NCBI RefSeq assembly: GCF_012524075.1 | Contig: NZ_JAAZUI010000005.1 | Span: 101,863-165,862, forward strand | DNA length: 64,000 nt | Direction: 5' to 3' | Origin: Lutibacter sp. B1 | Lineage (GTDB): Bacteria; Bacteroidota; Bacteroidia; Flavobacteriales; Flavobacteriaceae | Shown: piece after piece, positions 55,823 through 64,000 of the stretch | Layout of the letters: every line of letters starts with the position of its first letter | Numbering within the stretch: position 1 is the stretch's first letter | The notes under the pieces: generated by a model | Databases searched by the model: none | Seen by the model: the letters and a program-made list of their open reading frames with translations, nothing else | What the model was told of the DNA's origin: nothing | Translations under genes and position numbers: made by a program

Positions 55823-56377
55823 TTATTTTAATAATTCATTTCTAAGCTGTTGAACGTACATTGTTACCTGCCAGCGTTCTTCTGCTGTTAATTGAGATGC
55901 GTGTGAACCCATCATATTTCTTCCATACATAATTACATAATGAATACTACCTTCTGTAATTTCTCTATCTTTATAATTAGGTACTCCTAAAAATTTCTCA
56001 CGTTGTACTAATACTCCATCTCCGGCTCCTTGTTTACCATGACAAGAAATACAATAGATGTCATACATTTTTTTTCCATTAGCTAAATTAGCTTCATTAA
56101 CTTCTAATGGATTTTTAGATTCCAACTTAGCAGCTTCATATCCTTCATTTGTATTTGGATAATCAAAAGGTACTTGACCGCGAGCAATGGTTCCTTCAAC
56201 AGGAGTTTGTGCTGTAATTCCATTTGCATAGTTTGGATTTTGAGTATAAGTTTCGTAACCAACAGACTTATACATATCTGGCATATATTGATAGTTTGGT
56301 TTTGTTTTATCACCCCAACAAGATGATAAACTAAAAATAAAAGCCAATGCTATAGTTATTTTTAAAATGTTTTTCAT
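55823..56377 (-). CDS. actE: Alternative complex III monohaem cytochrome c subunit ActE
   Basis: 184 aa. Lipobox SLSSC at ~17-21 (lipoprotein). The N-terminal part YMPDMYKSVGYETYTQNPNY is typical of ActE. One c-type haem site CISCHG near 113-118, with a Met axial ligand likely in YGRNMMGSHASQL near 155. It passes electrons from ActA out to cytochrome c or the oxidase. Gap to actD is 5 bp. Confidence 0.95.
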   Translation of the reverse strand: MKNILKITIALAFIFSLSSCWGDKTKPNYQYMPDMYKSVGYETYTQNPNYANGITAQTPVEGTIARGQVPFDYPNTNEGYEAAKLESKNPLEVNEANLANGKKMYDIYCISCHGKQGAGDGVLVQREKFLGVPNYKDREITEGSIHYVIMYGRNMMGSHASQLTAEERWQVTMYVQQLRNELLK

Positions 56378-56382
56378 TTTAA

Positions 56383-56907
56383 TTAATGCTTTTCAGTTAC
56401 TTTAATTTCTACAGTTCCTGTTTTTTCCAAAAATGAAACCAATTCATTTTCATTTCCTTCAACAGCTACTTCCATAACAAACATATCATCGGTTGTTCTT
56501 GGATCAGGATTTTCAGCTTCTTTAAACGGCCATAATTTACTGCGCATATAAAAGGTTATTACCATTAAATGTGCAGCAAAAAACACAGTCAATTCAAACA
56601 TTATTGGCACAAATGACGGCATATTTAAAAAGAAACTAAAACTAGGTTTACCTCCTATATCTTGTGGCCAATTTTCTATCATCATATAATTCATCATCCA
56701 AATTGCAAATGAGAAACCAACACATCCGTACAAAAATGCAGTAATTGCAATTCGTGTACCTTTTAATCCCATTGCTTTATCTAATCCATGAACAGGAAAT
56801 GGCGTATAAACTTCTTCAATATGATGATTTGCTGTTCTCACTTGTTTAACAGCATCCATTAAAACATCATCATCATTATACATTGCTTGTATTACTTTAT
56901 TACTCAT
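56383..56907 (-). CDS. actD: Alternative complex III subunit ActD (DUF3341)
   Basis: 174 aa. Two membrane helices (IAITAFLYGCVGFSFAIWMMNYMM and FFAAHLMVITFYM regions). N-terminal soluble domain with HIEEVYTPFPVHGLDKAMGLKGT, the DUF3341 hallmark, and a C-terminal FVMEVAVEGNENELVSFLEKTGTVEIKV ferredoxin-like part. Structural subunit on the membrane arm of ACIII. Overlaps actC by 8 bp. Confidence 0.93.
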   Translation of the reverse strand: MSNKVIQAMYNDDDVLMDAVKQVRTANHHIEEVYTPFPVHGLDKAMGLKGTRIAITAFLYGCVGFSFAIWMMNYMMIENWPQDIGGKPSFSFFLNMPSFVPIMFELTVFFAAHLMVITFYMRSKLWPFKEAENPDPRTTDDMFVMEVAVEGNENELVSFLEKTGTVEIKVTEKH

Positions 56908-58291
56908 GATTTCCGTCTCTTAATTTTTTATAATATTCACCTGATGACTTTAAAATCGATTTAACCTCTGCTTGAGCAATTACAGGGAAGGTTCTTGCAT
57001 ACAATAAAAATAATACAAAGAAAAATCCTATGGTTCCAACATAAATTCCTATGTCAACAAATGTTGGAGAGAACATTGTCCAAGATGATGGTAAATAATC
57101 TCTATGTAATGATGTTACAATAATTACAAATCTTTCAAACCACATTCCAACATTCACTACTATTGAAATAATGAAAGAAAAAGTAATACTTGATCTTAAC
57201 TTTTTAAACCACATAAATTGAGGTGAAAACACATTACAACTCATCATTAACAAATAAGCCCACCAGTAAGGTCCGGTTGCTCTATTTAAAAATGCATATT
57301 GTTCGTACTCAACACCTGAATACCATGCTATAAATAATTCTGTTATATATGCGCAACCTACTATTGAACCTGTAATCATAATTATAATATTCATCAATTC
57401 AATATGCTGAGGTGTAATATAAGCTTCAAGGTTTGATACTTTTCTCATTATAATTAGCAATGTATTTACCATTGCAAATCCTGAAAATACAGCTCCTGCC
57501 ACAAAATAAGGAGGGAATATTGTTGTATGCCAACCCGGAATTACTGATGTAGCAAAGTCAAACGATACAATTGTATGCACAGAAAGTACTAAAGGTGTAG
57601 CTAAACCTGCTAAAACTAAAGAAACTTCTTCAAAACGTTGCCAGTCTTTAGCTCTACCTGTCCAACCAAAACTTAATAAACTGTATATTTTCTTTTGAAA
57701 AGGTTTAATAGCTCTATCACGTAGCATTGCAAAATCAGGTAATAAACCAGTCCACCAGAAAACTAATGAAACTGATAAATATGTTGAAATTGCAAACACA
57801 TCCCACAATAATGGTGAGTTAAAGTTTGTCCAAAGTGTACCAAATTGGTTTGGTATTGGCAGCACAAAGTGAGCATCCCAAACACGCCCCATATGTATTA
57901 CCGGAAATAAACCTGCCTGAACAACAGAAAAAATAGTCATTGCTTCTGCAGAACGGTTAATACCCATTCTCCATTTTTGACGGAATAATAAAAGTACAGC
58001 AGAAATAAGTGTACCGGCATGACCAATACCAACCCACCATACAAAGTTGGTGATATCCCAAGCCCAACCAACGGTTTTATTTAATCCCCAAACTCCAATT
58101 CCTGTACCAATGGTGTATGCAATTGCACCAACTCCCCATAAAAAAGCAGCTAGTGAAATTAAAAAAACTGTCCACCATAATTTATTTGCTTTACCTTCAA
58201 CCGGGGCTGCTACCTCCACAGTAATATCATGGTAGCTTTTATTTCCATCGATTAAAGGTTTTCTAATAGGTGCTTCGTAATGAGACGACAT
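56900..58291 (-). CDS. actC: Alternative complex III quinol-binding subunit ActC (NrfD/PsrC family)
   Basis: 463 aa, about 10 membrane helices. Contains PsrC/NrfD-type blocks: NFVWWVGIGHAGTLISAVLLLF, VIHMGRVWDAHFVLPIPNQFGTLW, LSVHTIVSFDFATSVIPGWHTTIFPPYFVAGA, GPYWWAYLLMMSCNVFSPQFMW and WFERFVIIVTSLHRDYLPSSW. It contains the quinol oxidation site facing ActB. Upstream actB ends 35 bp before it. Confidence 0.95.
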   Translation of the reverse strand: MSSHYEAPIRKPLIDGNKSYHDITVEVAAPVEGKANKLWWTVFLISLAAFLWGVGAIAYTIGTGIGVWGLNKTVGWAWDITNFVWWVGIGHAGTLISAVLLLFRQKWRMGINRSAEAMTIFSVVQAGLFPVIHMGRVWDAHFVLPIPNQFGTLWTNFNSPLLWDVFAISTYLSVSLVFWWTGLLPDFAMLRDRAIKPFQKKIYSLLSFGWTGRAKDWQRFEEVSLVLAGLATPLVLSVHTIVSFDFATSVIPGWHTTIFPPYFVAGAVFSGFAMVNTLLIIMRKVSNLEAYITPQHIELMNIIIMITGSIVGCAYITELFIAWYSGVEYEQYAFLNRATGPYWWAYLLMMSCNVFSPQFMWFKKLRSSITFSFIISIVVNVGMWFERFVIIVTSLHRDYLPSSWTMFSPTFVDIGIYVGTIGFFFVLFLLYARTFPVIAQAEVKSILKSSGEYYKKLRDGNHE

Positions 58292-58326
58292 AATTCTTAT
58301 TTAATTATTATCTATTAATATTATTT

Positions 58327-61300
58327 TTAAGCTTCTTGTGTATTTTTAACTTTTACGTGATAAACTACATTTGGTTTTGTACCCACATGTTCTAGTAAAT
58401 GATATGCTCTTTTATCAGCAACCAAATTAGTAACAGTATCATTTTCATTATTTATATCACCAAATATCATAGCCCCAGAGCTACAAGCATTTGAACATGC
58501 TGTTTCAAACTCATTTGTATCAACAGGTCTTCCTTCTGTTTTAGCTTTAAGAATAGTTGCCTGAGTCATTTGTACACATAATGAACATTTTTCCATTACA
58601 CCACGTGTACGCATAGTTACATCAGGGTTTAACACCATTTTTCCTAAATCATCATTCATATAGTAATCAAATTCACTATTTTCAGGATACTTAAACCAGT
58701 TAAATCTACGTACTTTATATGGGCAGTTATTTGCACAGTAACGCGTACCTACACAACGGTTATATGCCATATGATTTTGACCTTGGCGACTGTGTGATGT
58801 TGCCGCTACGGGGCAAACTGTTTCACAAGGTGCATGATTACAATGCTGGCACATTACCGGTTGAAATGCAACTGAAGGATTTTCAGAAGGGTCTTCTAAA
58901 GAAGACATCGTAGTTTTATATTCTATAACTCCTTTACTTGTATCTTTTAATTCAACATCCCCTCCAAAAGTTTCTTCATGTGAATAATAACGGTCAATAC
59001 GCAACCAGTGCATATCTCGTGATTTTCTTATCTCAGATTTACCAACAACTGGAACATTATTTTCAGCATGGCAAGCAATAACACAAGCACCACAACCTGT
59101 ACAAGCATTTAAATCTATAGACAAGTTAAAATGATGTCCAATAGATCTGTCAAAAGCATCCCATAAATCTACAGTTGTAGCCTCAACTTCTTGATGGTCT
59201 AACGATACTACTGCCACTTCATTCCAGGTCTTCTTAGGATCTAAAGAGTGGTCATTATAGGTTTCTAAAGTAGTTTCTTTAATAATATCGCCTCTACCCA
59301 TTAAGGTATTGTGCAATTGTATACACGCAAATTCATGTTCACCTTCAACTACATTTAACGATACGTTAAATTGAAAATTATTAAAATCATTATAAAACTG
59401 GTATCCATTTTTACCGGTTTGCATTTCTTGTTTTAAACCTTGTTTACGTCCATAACCAAGAGCTAAACCTAAAGAACCTTTTGCCTGACCCGGTTGAATA
59501 TAAACCGGTAACGTTTCAGAAATTCCATTTACAGTTAACTCAACTAAACTACCATTTAATGCCCCATTAGATACATTATAATTAATTGCACCAATAGTAT
59601 CTGCATCATATTTTGATATAGTTAGGTAGTTATCCCAACTTGTTCTGGTTATTGGATCAGGTAATTCTTGTAACCATGGATTATTTGCCATTTGTCCATC
59701 ACCAAGTCCTATTTTTGTATAAAGTGTCAATTCAAAATCACTTCCTTTAACTTTTGCTAATTCTGAAGCTGCAACATCAGTATCAACTTCTAAAGCGGTA
59801 ACTTCTGTTTTAGCATCCGTTGTAAAAACACCATCGTGTAATGCTTGATTCCATGATTTTCCTTGAAGAATTTCTGTATTCCAAGTTTCTTTTAAGAAAT
59901 CGTAATATGTAGTTGTACTTCCTGTCCAAGTCAATAAACAATCTTGAAACTGACGTGTATTAAACAATGGTTTAATGGTTGGTTGCATTAAACTGAAATG
60001 TCCTTTTTTAATTACAACATCTCCCCAAGATTCCAAATAATGTGGAGTTGCTAAAGCATACTCAACTACATTAGCAGTTTCATTATCTTGCATTGAGAAT
60101 GCAACAGATAATTTTACTTTTTTCAATCCTTCAACAAATGAAGCTGAATTTGGTAAAGTATAAACCGGATTTGAATTATTGATAATTACAGCACCTATTT
60201 TACCATCGTTCATATCGGCAATTAACTGAGTAACTTCAGCATCATTACCATGTCTTATATTTTTAGTAGTACTTATATCAATAACCTCACTACCAATAGC
60301 TTTGTTAATAGCTAAAGCCAATAACTGCGCATTTTTATCTTGAATTCCTGTTAGAACAACCGCTTTACTTCCTGCTTTTTTAATTTGTGCTGCAGCTTTT
60401 TGAACAGCATCATTTAACGGAGTTGCTTCATTTGAAGAAATTCCCTTAACAACAGCTTCATATAATTTAACTAAAGCTAAATTTTGTTCAGATGGCTTAG
60501 CCATAATTCTCTTATCAGCATTTGCTCCCGATAAGGTCATATTTGATTCAAACTGAATATGGCGAGACATTTTTCCTTCTGTAGGAATACGTCCTTTTGC
60601 ATAACCTGCTTCAAAACCGCCTCCTTGCCAATCACCTAAAAAATCTGCACCTATTGATACTATTACTTCAGCTTTTTCTAAATTATAATCCGGTAATGTT
60701 CTTGTTCCATACATTTCACCAAAAGCGTCTAACGCAGCTGACTCTGAAACAGCATCATAAACTACATGCTTAACATTCCCGTAAGTTTCGTTTAATTTTT
60801 CTACTAATTTTTGGGTTGAAGGACTTGCACATGTACCTGTTAAAATTACAATAGGTAAATTAGCTTCTTTTAGTTCATTTAACTTTGCAATTATTTGCCC
60901 ATTTGCCTCAGTCCAAGAAATTTCAGAACCATTTGCTTTTGGACCTTTTAAACGAAGACTATCGTATAATGAAAGTACTGACGCTTGTACACGCGCATTT
61001 GTACTTCCTTTAGCTTCTTTATTAGGTTCTATTTTAATTGGACGTCCTTCTCTAACTTTTACTAAGATATTTGCAAAATCAAACCCATCAGCCATAGTTG
61101 TTGCATAATAATCTGCAACACCAGGAATAATATCGTCCGGTTTAATTACATAAGGAATTGATTTTACTACCGGACCTTCGCAAGCTGCCAATGAGGCTGC
61201 TGCTGTTGTAAATCCAACATACTTTAAAAAGTCTCTACGTGTTGTTGAAGAAGTTTCTAAACTTTCTTTATCACCTAAAAATTCATCAGTAGGAATTTCA

Positions 61301-61392
61301 TCAACAAACTCATTATGTTTTAACGTATCAACAATAGAGCTGTTTTCGTTAAGCTCTTCAACACTTTTCCAGTATTTTTTGTTTGATGCCAT
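58327..61392 (-). CDS. actB: Alternative complex III iron-sulfur subunit ActB (molybdopterin oxidoreductase-like, TAT-variant)
   Basis: 1021 aa, fusion of a degenerate molybdopterin oxidoreductase-like domain (~60-740) and a ferredoxin-like iron-sulfur domain (~750-1010). An internal twin-arginine motif TTRRDFLKYVG near 51-61 is followed by LAAC (lipobox), after ~50 residues of N-terminal extension, as is usual in Bacteroidetes ActB. Cluster cysteines: ACTGCGACVIACHAEN, CQHCNHAPCETVCPVA, CVGTRYCANNCPYKVRRF, MEKCSLCVQ and CSNACSSGA, enough for several clusters ([3Fe-4S] plus [4Fe-4S]). The electron path is from quinol (ActC) through ActB to ActA. Exported folded via Tat. Confidence 0.95.
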   Translation of the reverse strand: MASNKKYWKSVEELNENSSIVDTLKHNEFVDEIPTDEFLGDKESLETSSTTRRDFLKYVGFTTAAASLAACEGPVVKSIPYVIKPDDIIPGVADYYATTMADGFDFANILVKVREGRPIKIEPNKEAKGSTNARVQASVLSLYDSLRLKGPKANGSEISWTEANGQIIAKLNELKEANLPIVILTGTCASPSTQKLVEKLNETYGNVKHVVYDAVSESAALDAFGEMYGTRTLPDYNLEKAEVIVSIGADFLGDWQGGGFEAGYAKGRIPTEGKMSRHIQFESNMTLSGANADKRIMAKPSEQNLALVKLYEAVVKGISSNEATPLNDAVQKAAAQIKKAGSKAVVLTGIQDKNAQLLALAINKAIGSEVIDISTTKNIRHGNDAEVTQLIADMNDGKIGAVIINNSNPVYTLPNSASFVEGLKKVKLSVAFSMQDNETANVVEYALATPHYLESWGDVVIKKGHFSLMQPTIKPLFNTRQFQDCLLTWTGSTTTYYDFLKETWNTEILQGKSWNQALHDGVFTTDAKTEVTALEVDTDVAASELAKVKGSDFELTLYTKIGLGDGQMANNPWLQELPDPITRTSWDNYLTISKYDADTIGAINYNVSNGALNGSLVELTVNGISETLPVYIQPGQAKGSLGLALGYGRKQGLKQEMQTGKNGYQFYNDFNNFQFNVSLNVVEGEHEFACIQLHNTLMGRGDIIKETTLETYNDHSLDPKKTWNEVAVVSLDHQEVEATTVDLWDAFDRSIGHHFNLSIDLNACTGCGACVIACHAENNVPVVGKSEIRKSRDMHWLRIDRYYSHEETFGGDVELKDTSKGVIEYKTTMSSLEDPSENPSVAFQPVMCQHCNHAPCETVCPVAATSHSRQGQNHMAYNRCVGTRYCANNCPYKVRRFNWFKYPENSEFDYYMNDDLGKMVLNPDVTMRTRGVMEKCSLCVQMTQATILKAKTEGRPVDTNEFETACSNACSSGAMIFGDINNENDTVTNLVADKRAYHLLEHVGTKPNVVYHVKVKNTQEA

Positions 61393-61424
61393 TTTATAAT
61401 TGGTTATTTACTTCGTAATTAATA

Positions 61425-62990
61425 TTAATAGTGACATTTACCGCACTCTAAACCTCCCATTTGAGCTTCAGTCACTTTCTCTACACCATATTTTTTAGCT
61501 AACTGATCGTGAATATTTTTGTAATATCCATTCTCTGTCATATCAACTTCTGTTTGTCTATGACAATCAATACACCAACCCATTGTAAGCGGAGAAAACT
61601 GTTTCATTTCATGCATTTCCTCTACAGGACCATGACATTTTTGACAATCTAACCCTGCAACAGTAACATGTTGAGAGTGGTTGTAATAAGCAAAATCAGC
61701 TAAATTATGAATACGAACCCATTCAATTGGTTTTTGCTGATACCCTTCTACATAAGCCATTTTTTCTTTATCCCAACCAACAGCGTCGTATATTTTTTGA
61801 ATTTCTTTATCTAAATCTTCTTTGGTATGATCTCCAAATAATTCTCCATTATATTCTGAAATAGATTTATGACAGTTCATACAAACATTTGCTGAAGGTA
61901 TACCTGAAGTTTTACTGTGTTTTGCTGAAGAGTGACAGTATTGACAATCTATTTTATTATCTCCTGCATGAACTGCGTGTGAAAATGCAATTGGCTGTAT
62001 TGGCTGATACCCTTCATTAACATCTATTTGCATTAACCATCCAAACAATAACCAAGCACCACCTAACAATACAAATATTACGGCTAAGAATCGTAAAAAA
62101 GGATTAAAAATTAAAGATTTTAACATGCTCTCTTCCTGCTCACCTTCTTCAATTTTTTTCTTAGTTGTAGCTGCAACAATAAATGAAAGTAAAACAAATG
62201 CTAAAATTGTTAAACCCAACATTGGTAACACGCCAAAACCAGGTTTATTAAATATTTCATCACTTTTAGCAGAAGCAACAGGTGCAACAGCTTCCTTTAC
62301 TTCACCAACAGCAAGATATTTTAATACATTCTCAATATCCTGATCTGTTAATTGAGGGAAAGGAGTCATAGCTGCAGGATTACTTTCCTGAACTTCTTTA
62401 GCTAATTTATCTCCCGATGCTACTAAAGCATTATTATCTTTAATCCAAAGTTTTAACCAATCATGATCTCTTTTATCAGTAATTTTTAGTAGTTCCGGAC
62501 CGATTAATTTCCCTTCTAATTTATGACAAGCAGCACAATTAGCTTTGAAAATTTTCTTACCTTCTTCTACACCTGGATCAATTTCTTGTGTAGCAGCAAC
62601 TTCAGTTTTAACTACTTTCTCTCCTTTTGTATATTCTAGAATATCTATAATATCCTGATCTGACAAATGAGGATTAGGAGTCATTGGCAATTTATTGTTT
62701 TCTTCAAACACCTGAATTGCTAATTTATCTCCTGACTTAATCATACCCGGACTATCTTTAATCCAAGCAATTAACCAATCTTGCTCTCTTCGTTCAGTAA
62801 CTCCTTGTAATGCAGGGCCAACTAGTTTTTTATCCAATTTATGACAAGCAGCACATGTAGACTTAAAGAGTTTTTCCCCTTTAGCCGCATCTCCTTCTTG
62901 AGCTAACAAATTGAATGAAAAAAATAACAGGAAAGCAAGACTATTAATGACTAATCTTGATAATGGTTTGTGTTGTTTCACACTTTTCAT
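61425..62990 (-). CDS. actA: Alternative complex III multihaem cytochrome ActA, with two extra N-terminal cytochrome c domains
   Basis: 521 aa from the ATG at 62990, which gives a normal signal peptide (LVINSLAFLLFFSFNLLAQ). An upstream in-frame ATG at 63035 would add 15 residues; both are possible. Two tandem monohaem domains come first, each with CAACHK and a Met-containing MTP ligand motif, repeated about every 110 residues. A membrane helix pair follows (LTILAFVLLSFIVAATT; FLAVIFVLLGGAWLLFGWL), then five CxxCH sites (CQYCHS, CMNCHK, CQKCHG, CIDCHR, CGKCHY) of the pentahaem ActA domain. Seven haems in total. First gene of the ACIII operon. Confidence 0.93.
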   Translation of the reverse strand: MKSVKQHKPLSRLVINSLAFLLFFSFNLLAQEGDAAKGEKLFKSTCAACHKLDKKLVGPALQGVTERREQDWLIAWIKDSPGMIKSGDKLAIQVFEENNKLPMTPNPHLSDQDIIDILEYTKGEKVVKTEVAATQEIDPGVEEGKKIFKANCAACHKLEGKLIGPELLKITDKRDHDWLKLWIKDNNALVASGDKLAKEVQESNPAAMTPFPQLTDQDIENVLKYLAVGEVKEAVAPVASAKSDEIFNKPGFGVLPMLGLTILAFVLLSFIVAATTKKKIEEGEQEESMLKSLIFNPFLRFLAVIFVLLGGAWLLFGWLMQIDVNEGYQPIQPIAFSHAVHAGDNKIDCQYCHSSAKHSKTSGIPSANVCMNCHKSISEYNGELFGDHTKEDLDKEIQKIYDAVGWDKEKMAYVEGYQQKPIEWVRIHNLADFAYYNHSQHVTVAGLDCQKCHGPVEEMHEMKQFSPLTMGWCIDCHRQTEVDMTENGYYKNIHDQLAKKYGVEKVTEAQMGGLECGKCHY

Positions 62991-63043
62991 ACTTAAAAAA
63001 AATATTTTTTTTCTTGTTTGGTACAATATTTTCATTTAAAAAA

Positions 63044-63061
63044 AAATGACTTATGTCATTT
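63044..63061 (-). promoter_or_regulatory. Palindromic operator-like site in the actA leader
   Basis: AATGAC-TTAT-GTCATT (63045-63060) resembles a Crp/Fnr half-site pair (TGAC/GTCA). It lies downstream of the actA -7 element, so a bound protein would more likely repress than activate. Confidence 0.45.
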
Positions 63062-63074
63062 TTAAACGATTTCA

Positions 63075-63103
63075 CAAAAGTAATATTAATATACAAAACA
63101 CAA
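63075..63103 (-). promoter_or_regulatory. actA (ACIII operon) promoter
   Basis: TACTTTTG (63082-63075, minus) matches TAnnTTTG, and TTG at 63103-63101 lies 18 bp upstream, close to the Bacteroidetes -33/-7 spacing. Gives a leader of about 75 nt to the ATG at 62990. Confidence 0.6.
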
Positions 63104-63178
63104 AGAGCAAAAATTATGTTCGATGTAATTTATACTCATTCTAAATAATAAATCTGTTTTACATTTAAACTAAAATTA

Positions 63179-63186
63179 TAACTTTG
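63179..63186 (+). promoter_or_regulatory. Probable -7 promoter element (TAACTTTG) for the SPOR-domain gene
   Basis: Exact TAnnTTTG match 19 bp before the ATG at 63206. Confidence 0.45.
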
Positions 63187-63205
63187 AAAAAAATAAAAAA
63201 TAATT

Positions 63206-63577
63206 ATGAATGTATTATCAAAAAGAATTCTATTCTTTAGTTTTTTTACAATTTTTTTAGGCATAACTACCTCATTCTCACAAAGTGAAAATAAAAAAAT
63301 TAATCAACTAATTGAACAAAAAAGAGAGTTTAATAAAACCAATAAAAACTCAATTGTTTATAAAATACAATTATATAATGGTAATGAATCTCAAGCTTAT
63401 AAGATAAAATATAATTTTAATGTAAGCTTTCCTGAATATAATGTTAAAATAATATACAAAGCTCCTGAATGGAAAACACAAGTTGGTAATTTTAAAACAA
63501 GGTTGGAAGCGGATAGGGCGTTACTTAAAATAAAGGAAAAATTTAGCAGTGCAATTGTTTTAGAAGATAAAATATAA
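63206..63577 (+). CDS. Small SPOR-domain protein
   Basis: 123 aa. Signal peptide (LFFSFFTIFLGITTSFSQ) cleaved near 26. The C-terminal ~75 residues form a SPOR domain: YKIQLYNGNESQAYKIKYNF, APEWKTQVGNFKTRLEADRALLKIKEKFSSAIVL, where the W/VGNF..EA pattern is diagnostic. SPOR domains bind denuded septal peptidoglycan; single-domain secreted forms are common in Bacteroidetes. Single-gene unit with its own promoter and terminator. Confidence 0.88.
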   Translation: MNVLSKRILFFSFFTIFLGITTSFSQSENKKINQLIEQKREFNKTNKNSIVYKIQLYNGNESQAYKIKYNFNVSFPEYNVKIIYKAPEWKTQVGNFKTRLEADRALLKIKEKFSSAIVLEDKI

Positions 63578-63600
63578 ATAGAATATTTATAAAAAATAAA

Positions 63601-63624
63601 AAAGCGTGCAAAAGCACGCTTTTT
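63601..63624 (+). terminator. Terminator of the SPOR-domain gene, abutting an insertion sequence
   Basis: AAAGCGTGC-AAAA-GCACGCTTT followed by T-run to 63624. The next base begins the insertion-sequence end. Confidence 0.88.
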
Positions 63625-64000
63625 GACACTGTTTCACAAAGTGTGTAAGTATAAAATATCGAGGGTTTAGCTAATTATAGCTGGACCCTTTTTTCAAATA
63701 TGACAAGGAACTGATTTAGGATAATGCCCCAATTTTGGATTGGCATTGACCATTTTTTGGTAGCTTCTCTCAAAGCCAAATATACGGATTTCATTACAGA
63801 TTGATCAGATGGGAATGAAAGTTTGTTTTTGGTGTACTTTCGGATTTTCCCATTCAGATTCTCAATAATGTTCGTTGTGTAGATTATTTTTCTGATTTCC
63901 AGGGGAAATTCAAAAAATACGGTCAGGTCTTCCCAATTGTCTTTCCAGCTTTTAATGGCGTAGGAATATTTATCTTCCCATGCGGCTGCAAAATCGTCCA
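63625..64000 (-). mobile_element. Right end of an IS256-family insertion sequence (truncated by the window)
   Basis: GACACTGTTTCACAAAGTGT at 63625-63644 is the outer end typical of IS256-family terminal inverted repeats in Bacteroidetes. 50 bp inside it is the stop of an IS256-type transposase on the minus strand. The other end and the target duplication are outside the window. Confidence 0.8.
63675..64000 (-). CDS. IS256-family (Mutator-type) transposase, C-terminal part
   Basis: 108 codons visible, ending in TAA at 63677-63675; the rest is beyond the window. The C-terminal core is clear: [18 protein letters not shown], then [38 protein letters not shown] and [11 protein letters not shown]. 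In the family the glutamate of the DDE triad sits in the TNxIE motif, present here as TTNIIE. No frameshift or stop in the visible part, so the copy could be intact. Its higher GC and different codon use stand out from the flanking AT-rich genes. Confidence 0.92.
   Translation of the reverse strand, partial: DDFAAAWEDKYSYAIKSWKDNWEDLTVFFEFPLEIRKIIYTTNIIENLNGKIRKYTKNKLSFPSDQSVMKSVYLALREATKKWSMPIQNWGIILNQFLVIFEKRVQL

Noticed and set aside
1..64000. tRNA or rRNA genes
   Set aside because: No cloverleaf-like sequence with a T-loop consensus and no rRNA core sequence was noticed in any gap; most gaps are too short or too AT-rich.

Overview
The window is AT-rich (roughly 30% GC by eye) and reads as the chromosome of a member of the Flavobacteriia, most likely a marine Flavobacteriaceae. 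The grounds are: a type IX secretion/gliding adhesin operon, proteins with T9SS type A and type B sorting domains, an alternative complex III (ACIII) plus cytochrome oxidase locus, Bacteroidetes-type promoters (TAnnTTTG at -7) and the general absence of Shine-Dalgarno sequences. The genus cannot be fixed from the sequence alone.

Layout. 1-7667 (minus): a small secreted protein, a giant repeat-rich gliding-type adhesin, its PorP/SprF partner and the 5' end of a TPR/OmpA-type gene. 8142-19497 (plus): housekeeping and metabolism (lpdA, pabB, tilS, PEP carboxylase, DinB-like protein, penicillin acylase, LacI regulator). 19575-23882 (minus): a secreted multidomain nuclease-like protein with a T9SS tail. 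24047-29637 (plus): ComM-like ATPase, a tricorn-type S41 protease and a small secreted protein. 29693-31009 (minus): ahcY. 31099-34176 (plus): phosphopantetheinyl transferase, a GGGP synthase-like protein, a PnuC-type transporter with a NadR-type kinase, and ArfB. 34299-36879: a TPP riboswitch controlling a TonB-dependent receptor, which points to thiamine uptake.

36914-50411 (all minus) is a sulfide-oxidation and copper region: a type II sulfide:quinone oxidoreductase (SQR); a copper P-type ATPase with a free heavy-metal-associated (HMA) protein; an HMA-AraC fusion regulator; a second SQR-like flavoprotein in an operon with a haem protein (DUF3365) and a rhodanese lipoprotein; a persulfide dioxygenase-rhodanese fusion; and two SulP anion transporters. 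Four of its transcription units carry a Crp/Fnr-type palindrome 32-33 bp upstream of a -7 element, which suggests one regulon. The likely flow is sulfide to persulfide (SQR), persulfide to sulfite (dioxygenase plus rhodanese), then export of the oxyanion (SulP), with electrons entering the quinone pool and leaving through ACIII.

50491-51513 is ruvB. 51588-62990 (minus) holds ACIII (actA-F) followed by cytochrome c oxidase subunits II and I; a terminator and a new promoter separate the two parts. The window ends with a small SPOR-domain protein and the right end of an IS256-family insertion sequence that abuts that gene's terminator.
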